Assembly: GCA_041624375.1 (NCBI GenBank)
Contig: JBFJVD010000023.1
Coordinates: forward strand, 1-19,714
Length of the DNA stretch: 19,714 nucleotides
Direction: 5' to 3'
Origin: JBFJVD01 sp041624375
GTDB taxonomy: Bacteria > Chloroflexota > Anaerolineae > Anaerolineales > E44-bin32
Shown here: positions 13,605-19,714 of the stretch, in pieces
Layout of the letters: each line of letters starts with the position of its first letter
Position numbering within the stretch: the stretch's first letter is position 1
The notes under the pieces: model-generated
The model's input: only the letters and a program-made list of their open reading frames with translations
Told to the model about the DNA's origin: nothing
Databases searched by the model: none
Made by a program: the position numbers and the translations under genes

Positions 13605-15272
13605 TCATTGATCTTCGCGGTCGTCTGTGGGCAATGGCGTGCGACCACCAATCTCCTCGTGGTACACGTTCAGCCATTCTACCATCTCGACTTCGCGCTG
13701 CCTGCGTTCACCCTCTCGCTTCTGTTCGAGGTAGGCCTCGATGGCGCGGTTGATGTCCTCCTGAACCCCGGTTGGATCGAATACACCGTCGAAGTCGAAG
13801 CGCGCTGTGCCGACATTGGCGGTTACGGTGCCGTAGTTGAGGATCAGGCCCACGATCCCTTTGCGGTCGACTTCCGTCCCGAGGATGTTCTCCAGCGGCG
13901 CGACCTTGCGCAGCTCGCGCGCCAGCGGCTTCTTGTAGATGTCGATGATATGGGTCGGGGTGACCTGGTAGATGTCGTTGGCCCAGTCCACGAATTCGTA
14001 GGCCCACCAACTCGCGGTCGGCACCAGCAGCAGCAGAACACCGAGGGTGTACCAGAGTGTCGAGAAGACGCGAATCATCCCGGCGGCGCGCAGCGCCAGC
14101 AAGCCGACCACGATCAGTACGGCGATAGAGGGCAGGAGGATCCCCTGGAGCAGCACCGCCCAATGTTTGCGGTAGGTGATCACCCCGCGCTCTTCGAAGC
14201 GCATCAAGAAGTTCCAGCGTCCCAGTCCGATCGCCGCGGGGCGGCTCGCCGGAGGCTTGGGTGGGGCGGCCGGCAGCACGGGCTCGTCGGGCTCGAGAAT
14301 GGCCGGCGTTTCTTCGGGGACCAGGATGGTGCGTACGGCAGCCGCCTTCGCCTCCTGGTCTTGCTCTTCCTTCTGCATCTGAACCCGGTGCCAGTGCTCT
14401 TCGACCAGCGCCGCCATGGCGCGCGGCGATTTGCAGTTGCGGAAGACGACCTGGCTGGTGAATGTGCGGATGATCACATCGCCATAATCGAGCAGCCGGC
14501 CGATCACATCGGTGCTGACGCTGACGGAGAGCACCTGACGCAGGGGGGCCTCGCGACGGCTGTCGTAGATGGCAACCACCTTCTCGAGCCAGACGGCGCG
14601 GCGGTCGGTCACGATGTAATAGTCGTTGCGCCAGTCGATCCACTGCCAGACGGAGAGCGCGAGTCCCACGAGCGCGACGCCGGCGCCGAGCCAGCCGAAA
14701 AGCGAGAGGCCGGTCTGATAGGCCCACCAGCCGGAGGTGGCGGCGATTGCGAGCAGGACAACCGGCAGCGCCTCGCCCTGAAGCAGGAAGAATCGGTGCT
14801 TGCGCGCCAGGCCGTAGACCACCTCGTCCTCGCCCAGCCAGGAGAAATCGATTTGGCGGGAAAGCACGATGCTTTCGGCGGCGAAACGCATGTGCTCGAG
14901 CGCCTCGGGATGAAGATTGAGGAAGGTAAGCACGTCTTCGGTGCGCCAGCGGAGCAGGATCGTCTCGCCGACGGCTTGCAGGGTCGCAATCCAGGGTTCG
15001 TCGAGCACCAGCTCCATTTCGCCGATGACGTCGCCAGGCTCGAGTGTGACCCGCGGACTGAACCCACCCTCGGGCAGCGGATCGAGCACCTTCACTCCGC
15101 CCTTGAGGATGAAATAGAGGGCATGTACCGGAGAACCGGCGCGCTCGATGATTTCGTCGGCTTCGTAGATCTCTTCGCGCATCTTACGTGTGAGCGCGAG
15201 CAGATCCTCGCGCTCAAGATCGCGCAGGAAATGGACCAGCTCGAGCAGTTCGGTGGCTCGAAACTCGGGCAT
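13605..15272 (-). CDS. cNMP-binding-fold protein with two membrane/bPH2 units
   Basis: A 555-residue protein. Residues about 1-135 form a cyclic-nucleotide-binding fold (ALYFILKGGVKV at 51-62, GDVIGEMELVLDEPWIAT at 80-97). Two similar units follow, each a pair of hydrophobic helices and a bacterial PH-like (bPH2, PF03703-type) domain: helices about 167-211 with bPH2 about 216-290, and helices about 371-427 with bPH2 about 432-515. The units share DW-x-ND-x-Y-x-VT (DWRNDYYIVT, DWANDIYQVT) and LDYGDV/LNYGTV. A Pro- and acid-rich linker (about 315-345) separates them. In the phosphate-binding cassette, Trp94 takes the place of the Arg that contacts the cyclic phosphate in PKA and CRP, so canonical cAMP binding is doubtful. 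ATG 15272 is chosen from the cNMP fold and the adjacent promoter. The biological role is unknown. Confidence 0.85.
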   Translation of the reverse strand: MPEFRATELLELVHFLRDLEREDLLALTRKMREEIYEADEIIERAGSPVHALYFILKGGVKVLDPLPEGGFSPRVTLEPGDVIGEMELVLDEPWIATLQAVGETILLRWRTEDVLTFLNLHPEALEHMRFAAESIVLSRQIDFSWLGEDEVVYGLARKHRFFLLQGEALPVVLLAIAATSGWWAYQTGLSLFGWLGAGVALVGLALSVWQWIDWRNDYYIVTDRRAVWLEKVVAIYDSRREAPLRQVLSVSVSTDVIGRLLDYGDVIIRTFTSQVVFRNCKSPRAMAALVEEHWHRVQMQKEEQDQEAKAAAVRTILVPEETPAILEPDEPVLPAAPPKPPASRPAAIGLGRWNFLMRFEERGVITYRKHWAVLLQGILLPSIAVLIVVGLLALRAAGMIRVFSTLWYTLGVLLLLVPTASWWAYEFVDWANDIYQVTPTHIIDIYKKPLARELRKVAPLENILGTEVDRKGIVGLILNYGTVTANVGTARFDFDGVFDPTGVQEDINRAIEAYLEQKREGERRQREVEMVEWLNVYHEEIGGRTPLPTDDREDQ

Positions 15273-15278
15273 GGCCCG

Positions 15279-15287
15279 ATTGTAGCA
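15279..15287 (-). promoter_or_regulatory. extended -10 promoter of the cNMP/bPH2-def transcript
   Basis: The minus strand reads TGC-TACAAT within GTGCTACAATC. The -10 ends six bases before the ATG at 15272, so the transcript should start at or next to the A of the ATG, giving a leaderless mRNA. No recognisable -35 is present at 16-18 bases. It is divergent from the ftsK promoter 30 bases away. Confidence 0.6.
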
Positions 15288-15316
15288 CGGGGGTGGCCGG
15301 GTCGCCGCAGGCTGTG

Positions 15317-15325
15317 TGCTATAAT
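15317..15325 (+). promoter_or_regulatory. extended -10 promoter of ftsK
   Basis: TGC followed by consensus TATAAT. The -35 region is GC-rich and unconvincing, so recognition probably depends on the extended -10. Transcription should start near 15332, about 22 bases before the chosen GTG start, with AGAGGA at 15338-15343 as the ribosome binding site. Confidence 0.62.
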
Positions 15326-15353
15326 CGCAGGCCGTGCAGAGGACGTGGACATT

Positions 15354-17684
15354 GTGACCAAGAAGGCCCGTTCCACCGCCAGTCGTGGGCGGAAAAAATC
15401 CCGATCCCCCAGATCTACCGGTTCCCAGTCGTCCCGCGCTCGCGCTCGTACCAAACGCTCCCCTTCTCTCTTTTCCAGCTTGCGGAGCATCCCTCGCCGG
15501 CGCAAACTCGAGCTCACCGGCCTGGGTCTTGTGCTCCTGGGGTTGTTCACCGTCCTGTGGATGCTTTCGCCTGAGCAGGGCCTGATTAGCGGCGCCTGGC
15601 TTGGGCTGCTGCGCCGCGGCTTTGGTTGGGGGCGCTTCGTTCTGCCGCTGGTGATGTTGGCCGGTGGCTTGGCGCTCCTGCTGCACCATTTTGAGGAGCG
15701 TGTGCCAGTTCCTGAGCCCGAGCAGCTGGTCGGAGGCGTGCTCCTTTACGCCGCTGCGCTTGCCGGGCTGCAGGCGCTCACCGGCGCACATAGCTTTGCC
15801 GCCGGGTTGGAGACGGCGCGCCTGGGTGCCGGCGGCGGTGTGGTTGGCACGGCCATCTGGTCGCTGTTGGTCAGCGCGCTTGGGCAGGCCGGGGCTGTCG
15901 TGGTGCTGATCGGCTGGCTGCTGCTGGCGGTCGCTTTCAGCTCGAGCTTCTCTGTTCCCGAGCTGCTGCTGGTCGCTGTGCGTGGCCTGGAATGGCTCCG
16001 AGAGCAGGTGAAGGCGTTCTGGCCGGGGCCTTCGATCCGCCGCCGGTCACGGGCTTCCGCGGCCCCGATGGAAGGTGACGTGCCTGCGGGCTCACCCACC
16101 GCTGCACGCCTGGCCGACGCCGCTTCCGCGGCGGTGGTTTCGCCGACGACCCCGCTGGGCCCCACGGCCGTGCGAACCGTCTGGGAGCGCCCAGATCTGG
16201 AGTCGATCCTTGAACCTGGCAGCGCGCACAAGGCCGATGATGCGTACGATCAGGAGCGGGCGCGGCTGATTGAAGATACGCTGCGCGCGTTTGGCGCCCC
16301 GGCCCATGTGGTCGAGATTAACCGCGGCCCGACGATCACCCAGTTTGGGGTGGAGCCCGACTACATTGAATCGCGCGGCGGACGGCGCATCAAGGTGAAG
16401 GTGAGCAAGATCGCCTCGCTCGCCGACGACCTGGCGCTGGCGCTGGCCGCCTCCTCCATCCGGATCGAAGCCCCGGTTCCCGGCAAGAGCTATGTCGGCG
16501 TCGAGGTCCCCAACGCCGAGATTTCGATGGTGGCGTTGCGCGACGTGATGGAGTCGGAGTCCTTCGTCCGCATCGACTCCCGCCTGCGCCTCGGCCTGGG
16601 GCAGGACGTCTCCGGCCGGCCGATGGCTACCGACCTGGCTTCCTTGCCGCACTTGCTTGTCGCTGGAACCACCGGCGCCGGCAAGTCGGTGTGCATCAAC
16701 GCCATCATCTCCTGTCTGTTGCTCCAGAATACGCCCGATGAGCTGCGCTTTGTCATGGTCGATCCGAAGCGCGTCGAGCTGACGTACTACAACGGGATCC
16801 CGCATCTGCTGACCCCGGTGGTGGTTGATCTGGATCGGGTGGTGCCGACGCTGCAGTGGGTGTCGCGGCAGATGGACGACCGCTACCGGCGCTTCGCCAC
16901 CGAAGGTGCGCGCAACATCGCCGACTACAACCAGCGGATGCGGCAGACGAACCGGGCGCCGCTGCCGTATTTGGTGGTGGTGATCGATGAGCTGGCCGAC
17001 CTGATGATGATGTCGCCTGATGAAACCGAACGGGTGGTCACCCGCCTGGCACAGCTGGCACGCGCGACGGGGATCCATCTGGTGATCGCCACGCAGCGGC
17101 CCTCCGTTGATGTGGTGACCGGTCTCATTAAGGCCAACTTCCCGGCACGGATCGCGTTTGCGGTCGCTTCATCGGTGGACAGCCGGGTGATCATCGATCA
17201 GCCCGGCGCCGAGCGCCTGCTCGGCCGCGGCGATATGTTGTTTCAGGCGCCGGATGCGGCTGCGCCGCTTCGGATGCAGGGAGTCTTTGTCTCGGAACCG
17301 GAGCTGGGTCGGTTGATTCGCTATTGGAAGAACGCAGCGCTTGGCGGCGAGCACACCCGCCCGAGCGCCGCTGCGCCGCGCACGACCATCCCGACTGGCG
17401 CTGATTTAAAGCAGGCGCCGCTATGGACCGACGTCCGGGAAGAAATCGACGAGGTAGCCCAGGACCGGGATGATCTCTTCGATGAAGCCGTGGCGGTGGT
17501 CCGCGAACAGCGGCGGGCTTCTATCTCGATGCTCCAGCGCCGCTTGCGGATCGGCTACACGCGGGCGGCGCGCATCATCGATCAAATGGAGTCCAGCGGC
17601 ATCGTCGGGCCGGAGCCGGGAGGCTCGCAGGCGCGCGATGTGCTTGATTACGGCGAGCTTGAACCAGCTGAAGAGGAATCCTGA
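15354..17684 (+). CDS. ftsK: FtsK/SpoIIIE DNA translocase
   Basis: A 776-residue ATP-driven DNA pump that clears chromosomes from the division septum. The frame is open far upstream, but only GTG 15354 lies after the promoter at a fair distance (10 bases) from AGAGGA; GTG 15345 is too close to it. Residues 1-51 are a very basic tail rich in Arg, Lys and Ser. Four hydrophobic helices follow at about 54-220. A linker leads to the motor: alpha domain (HVVEINRGPTITQFGVEP), Walker A AGTTGAGKS (437-445), Walker B VVVIDELADLM (Asp545, Glu546) and IATQRPSVDVVTGLIKANFP. The C-terminal gamma domain (about 705-770, RRASISMLQRRLRIGY and TRAARIIDQMES) is the winged helix that reads polar KOPS/SRS-like sequences. 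Length is normal for a SpoIIIE-type protein. Confidence 0.95.
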   Translation: MTKKARSTASRGRKKSRSPRSTGSQSSRARARTKRSPSLFSSLRSIPRRRKLELTGLGLVLLGLFTVLWMLSPEQGLISGAWLGLLRRGFGWGRFVLPLVMLAGGLALLLHHFEERVPVPEPEQLVGGVLLYAAALAGLQALTGAHSFAAGLETARLGAGGGVVGTAIWSLLVSALGQAGAVVVLIGWLLLAVAFSSSFSVPELLLVAVRGLEWLREQVKAFWPGPSIRRRSRASAAPMEGDVPAGSPTAARLADAASAAVVSPTTPLGPTAVRTVWERPDLESILEPGSAHKADDAYDQERARLIEDTLRAFGAPAHVVEINRGPTITQFGVEPDYIESRGGRRIKVKVSKIASLADDLALALAASSIRIEAPVPGKSYVGVEVPNAEISMVALRDVMESESFVRIDSRLRLGLGQDVSGRPMATDLASLPHLLVAGTTGAGKSVCINAIISCLLLQNTPDELRFVMVDPKRVELTYYNGIPHLLTPVVVDLDRVVPTLQWVSRQMDDRYRRFATEGARNIADYNQRMRQTNRAPLPYLVVVIDELADLMMMSPDETERVVTRLAQLARATGIHLVIATQRPSVDVVTGLIKANFPARIAFAVASSVDSRVIIDQPGAERLLGRGDMLFQAPDAAAPLRMQGVFVSEPELGRLIRYWKNAALGGEHTRPSAAAPRTTIPTGADLKQAPLWTDVREEIDEVAQDRDDLFDEAVAVVREQRRASISMLQRRLRIGYTRAARIIDQMESSGIVGPEPGGSQARDVLDYGELEPAEEES

Positions 17685-17703
17685 CGCCGGAAATCCGGAT
17701 TCA

Positions 17704-17732
17704 TTGCAACCACTACGGGTACATGCTATCAT
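17704..17732 (+). promoter_or_regulatory. sigma70-type promoter for the BMP lipoprotein gene
   Basis: TTGCAA (17704-17709), a 17-base spacer and TATCAT (17727-17732) with TGC just before it. This is the best-spaced promoter in the window. It sits right after the ftsK stop and predicts transcription from about 17739. Confidence 0.68.
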
Positions 17733-17884
17733 TCGCTTTGGGCCGGCCAACGGCCTGGGGGATCGCACCCTGGAGTCAACCTTAAGAGAAAGGGGTGAAC
17801 CTCGGCCCACATATCCCACCGAGCTCGACTTTCCACACACTGCAACCTTTGCCCTAACTTCTCACTTGGAGGAGGAGACACGCA
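17733..17884 (+). other. long 5' leader of the BMP gene with strong ribosome binding site
   Basis: About 145 bases of untranslated RNA are expected before the ATG. GGAGGAGGAG at 17868-17877 is an unusually strong Shine-Dalgarno, seven bases from the start. CTCGG (17801-17805) can pair with CCGAG (about 17819-17823). I could not match the leader to a known riboswitch by eye; a nucleoside or purine sensor is only a possibility suggested by the downstream transporter. Confidence 0.4.
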
Positions 17885-18925
17885 ATGCATCGGAAGCTCA
17901 CTTTTGTCCTATCGCTCCTAATCGCCACTTCGCTTGTTTTGGCGGCCTGCGGCGGCGGGCCGACCGAGGAGCCGGCCGCTGAATTCAAGGCCTGCCAGGT
18001 CACCGACGTCGGCGGTATTGACGACCAGTCGTTTAACGCCACCGCCTGGAAGGGCGTTCAGGACGCAGAAGCCCAGCTGGGGGTTCAGGGAAGCTTCCTT
18101 GAATCGCAGGAGCAGGCCGACTACGAACGCAACATCAACGCCTTCGTCGAGGAAGGCTGCAACATCATCATCACTGTCGGCTTCCTGCTGGGTGACGCCA
18201 CCGCCGCTGGCGCCCAGGCCAACTCGGACACGCTCTTCACGATCGTCGACTTCGCCTACGATCCGACCATCCCGAACGTGCTCGGCCAGGTCTTCAACAC
18301 CAACGAGGCCGCCTTCCTGGCGGGCTACGCTGCGGCCGGCACCACCCAGACCGGTATCGTCGGCACCTTCGGCGGAATCCAGATCCCGCCGGTGACCGTG
18401 TTCATGGACGGCTTTTTCCTCGGCGTCCAGTACTACAATGAGCAGCACGGCACCAGCGTCGAAGTCAAGGGCTGGGATCCGGTCTCGCAGACCGGTCTGT
18501 TCGCCGGTAACTTCGAAAGCACCGACGACGGCCGCCGGTTGGGTGAGGCGCTGATGGAAGAGGGCGCCGACATCATCATGCCGGTCGCGGGCCCGGTCGG
18601 GCTGGGTACGGCTGCGGCCGCCCAGGAGCGCGGTGATGTCTACATCATCGGTGTTGACGCCGACTGGTTCGTCATCAACTCCCAGTACGGCGACGTCACC
18701 CTCACCTCCGTGTTGAAGAACATGGACGTCACCACCTTCTCCGCCATTGAAGCGGCCCTGAACGGCACGTTCGAGGGCGGCGTCACGGTCGGTACGCTGG
18801 AGAATGGCGGCGTCGGCTTGGCTCCGTTCCACGACCTGGACAGCATGGTCTCAAGTGAGCTCAAGGCTGAGCTCGAGACCGTCCGTGCCGGGATCATCGA
18901 CGGCTCGATTCAAAGCTCACCGTAG
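17885..18925 (+). CDS. BMP-family substrate-binding lipoprotein of an ABC importer
   Basis: A 346-residue lipoprotein. The N-terminus has two basic residues, a hydrophobic core and the lipobox LAAC with Cys22 as the predicted lipidation site. A short GGGPTEEPAAE linker precedes the binding domain. KACQVTDVGGIDDQSFNATA (34-53) followed by WKGVQDAEAQLG is the start of the BMP/PnrA (PF02608) fold, which binds nucleosides in TmpC, PnrA and BmpA. Later blocks, NIIITVGFLLGDAT and VGTFGGIQIPPVTVFMDGFF, are also family-typical. It should be tethered outside the membrane and deliver substrate to permeases driven by the ATPase encoded downstream. A purine nucleoside is the likeliest ligand from family knowledge. 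A hairpin terminator follows the stop. Confidence 0.92.
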   Translation: MHRKLTFVLSLLIATSLVLAACGGGPTEEPAAEFKACQVTDVGGIDDQSFNATAWKGVQDAEAQLGVQGSFLESQEQADYERNINAFVEEGCNIIITVGFLLGDATAAGAQANSDTLFTIVDFAYDPTIPNVLGQVFNTNEAAFLAGYAAAGTTQTGIVGTFGGIQIPPVTVFMDGFFLGVQYYNEQHGTSVEVKGWDPVSQTGLFAGNFESTDDGRRLGEALMEEGADIIMPVAGPVGLGTAAAAQERGDVYIIGVDADWFVINSQYGDVTLTSVLKNMDVTTFSAIEAALNGTFEGGVTVGTLENGGVGLAPFHDLDSMVSSELKAELETVRAGIIDGSIQSSP

Positions 18926-18957
18926 CTCTCGATCTCGCGCGTTCACGTCGAAATTCG

Positions 18958-18985
18958 GGCGGGGCCGGCATGCGCCGGCCCCGCC
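18958..18985 (+). terminator. strong hairpin terminator after the BMP gene
   Basis: GGCGGGGCCGGC (18958-18969) and GCCGGCCCCGCC (18974-18985) form a perfect 12-bp stem with an ATGC loop, followed by TTGCTTGT. This is the clearest intrinsic-terminator-like structure in the window, 32 bases after the BMP stop. It should leave extra BMP mRNA relative to the downstream ATPase gene. Confidence 0.75.
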
Positions 18986-18989
18986 TTGC

Positions 18990-19017
18990 TTGTGAATCCC
19001 TGCCTGCATGGTAGAAT
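18990..19017 (+). promoter_or_regulatory. promoter of the importer ATPase gene
   Basis: TTGTGA (18990-18995), a 16-base spacer and TAGAAT (19012-19017) with TGG directly before it. The -35 lies in the tail of the preceding terminator. Transcription from about 19024 would give a 30-base leader to the ATG at 19055. Confidence 0.58.
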
Positions 19018-19054
19018 GTTTTCGTTCATCTGACGGCTTCATTCCTGGAGGATC

Positions 19055-19714
19055 ATGGCGCCCGTCCTCGAACTACGTGCGATCACGAAGCGCTTCCCCG
19101 GGGTTCTTGCCAACGATCATATCGATCTGACGCTCGAAAAGGGCGAGATTCACGCGCTGCTGGGAGAGAACGGCGCAGGCAAGACCACACTGATGAACAT
19201 CCTCTACGGCCTGTATGCGCCCGACGAAGGTGAAATCATGGTGCGAGGCGAGCGGATCGATGTCCGCTCCCCCAACGACGCGATCGCCGCCGGCGTCGGC
19301 ATGGTGCACCAGCACTTCATGCTTATCCCCGTATTCACCGTCACCGAGAATGTGATGCTCGGTGAGGAAGCCATGCGGGCGGCAGGCATGCTCGACCGCC
19401 GCGCCGCTGCAGCCCGGATCCGCGAGATCTCCGAACAGTTCAACCTAGCGGTCGATCCGGAGGCGTATGTGCGCGACCTGCCGGTGGGCGTGCAGCAGCG
19501 AGTCGAGATCATCAAGCTGCTGTATCGCGAGGCCGACATCCTGATCCTCGACGAGCCGACGGCCGTGCTCACCCCCCAGGAAGCCGACGAGCTCTTCAAG
19601 ATCATGCGCTCGCTCACCGAAGAAGGCAAGTCGATCATCTTTATCACCCATAAACTGCGCGAGGTGCTCGAGTTCGCCGACCGCATCACGGTCATTCGGC
19701 GGGGAAAGGTCGTG
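19055..19714 (+). CDS. nucleoside/simple-sugar ABC importer ATPase, 3' end missing
   Basis: The frame is open to the last base of the window; 220 codons are visible of about 500 expected, because relatives of this type carry two ATPase domains in one chain. Walker A is GENGAGKTT (37-45), the Q-loop is in GMVHQHFML, the signature has the variant LPVGVQQR, Walker B is ILILDEPTAVLTPQE, and the H-loop is ITHK. The PVGVQQRVEI signature and VLTPQEADELF are typical of the YufO/NupO and RbsA-like ATPases that pair with BMP lipoproteins. GGAGG at 19047-19051 is the ribosome binding site, with short spacing. Two permease genes (NupP/NupQ-like) would be expected just beyond the right edge. Confidence 0.93.
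   Translation, partial: MAPVLELRAITKRFPGVLANDHIDLTLEKGEIHALLGENGAGKTTLMNILYGLYAPDEGEIMVRGERIDVRSPNDAIAAGVGMVHQHFMLIPVFTVTENVMLGEEAMRAAGMLDRRAAAARIREISEQFNLAVDPEAYVRDLPVGVQQRVEIIKLLYREADILILDEPTAVLTPQEADELFKIMRSLTEEGKSIIFITHKLREVLEFADRITVIRRGKVV

Noticed and set aside
13380..15353. A very long plus-strand open frame running in phase into ftsK
   Set aside because: It is antisense to the cNMP/bPH2 gene and def, both of which have clear family motifs. Its translation has low-complexity His/Gln/Asp-rich composition. The ftsK promoter and ribosome binding site lie at its end, so it is a GC-rich shadow rather than an N-terminal extension.
17687..17698. CCGG-AAAT-CCGG hairpin after the ftsK stop as a terminator
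   Set aside because: The stem is only four to five pairs with no T run; it is too weak to list, and the BMP promoter begins immediately after.

Overview
This GC-rich window is a chromosomal segment with short intergenic gaps. The gene set suggests a bacterium of the Chloroflexota, probably Anaerolineae-like. It combines an ABC-2 exporter with two permeases, a multi-GAF cytoplasmic histidine kinase, a YvlB/YvlD-like pair, a membrane protein fusing a cyclic-nucleotide-binding fold to two bacterial PH domains, and a BMP-type nucleoside ABC importer. The taxon is an inference from gene content and was not tested. I see no tRNA, rRNA, CRISPR array, insertion sequence or phage module.

Layout. (1) Positions 1-2220, plus strand: the 3' end of an ABC ATPase gene and two tightly coupled ABC-2 permeases. 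(2) 2237-3289: a 62-residue Arg-rich protein, a YvlB-N/SHOCT-like protein and a YvlD-like four-helix membrane protein. (3) 3425-5119: a 564-residue protein with a Rossmann N-terminus and no function I recognise. (4) 5416-10720: histidine kinase (3 GAF, PAS, HisKA, HATPase), a metallo-beta-lactamase-fold protein that has lost most metal ligands, a zinc-type L-asparaginase II, and rsmG. These are close enough to be cotranscribed, and asparaginase and rsmG overlap by 4 bases. (5) 10769-15272, minus strand: recF, a membrane-anchored metallophosphoesterase, def, and the cNMP-fold/bPH2 protein. (6) 15354-17684, plus strand: an FtsK/SpoIIIE translocase, divergent from the minus-strand block. (7) 17885 to the window end: a BMP lipoprotein and the start of its ABC ATPase, a nucleoside-type importer cut off at the right edge.

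The main non-coding signal is a recurring extended -10 promoter of the form TG-N-TANNNT, often GTGCTAYAATC, in front of seven transcription units. At recF and the cNMP/bPH2 gene it sits so close to the ATG that the mRNAs should be leaderless or nearly so. Other non-coding structures are a strong hairpin terminator between the BMP gene and its ATPase gene with a second promoter right behind it, a hairpin between convergent rsmG and recF, an 18-bp palindrome between def and the phosphoesterase, and a 10-bp direct repeat bracketing the histidine-kinase promoter.

Most genes are housekeeping or ordinary transport functions. I did not find a clear new defence or mobile system. The least explained pieces are the 564-residue Rossmann protein, the cNMP/bPH2 duplication protein with a substituted phosphate-binding arginine, and the degenerate metallo-beta-lactamase protein next to the orphan kinase.
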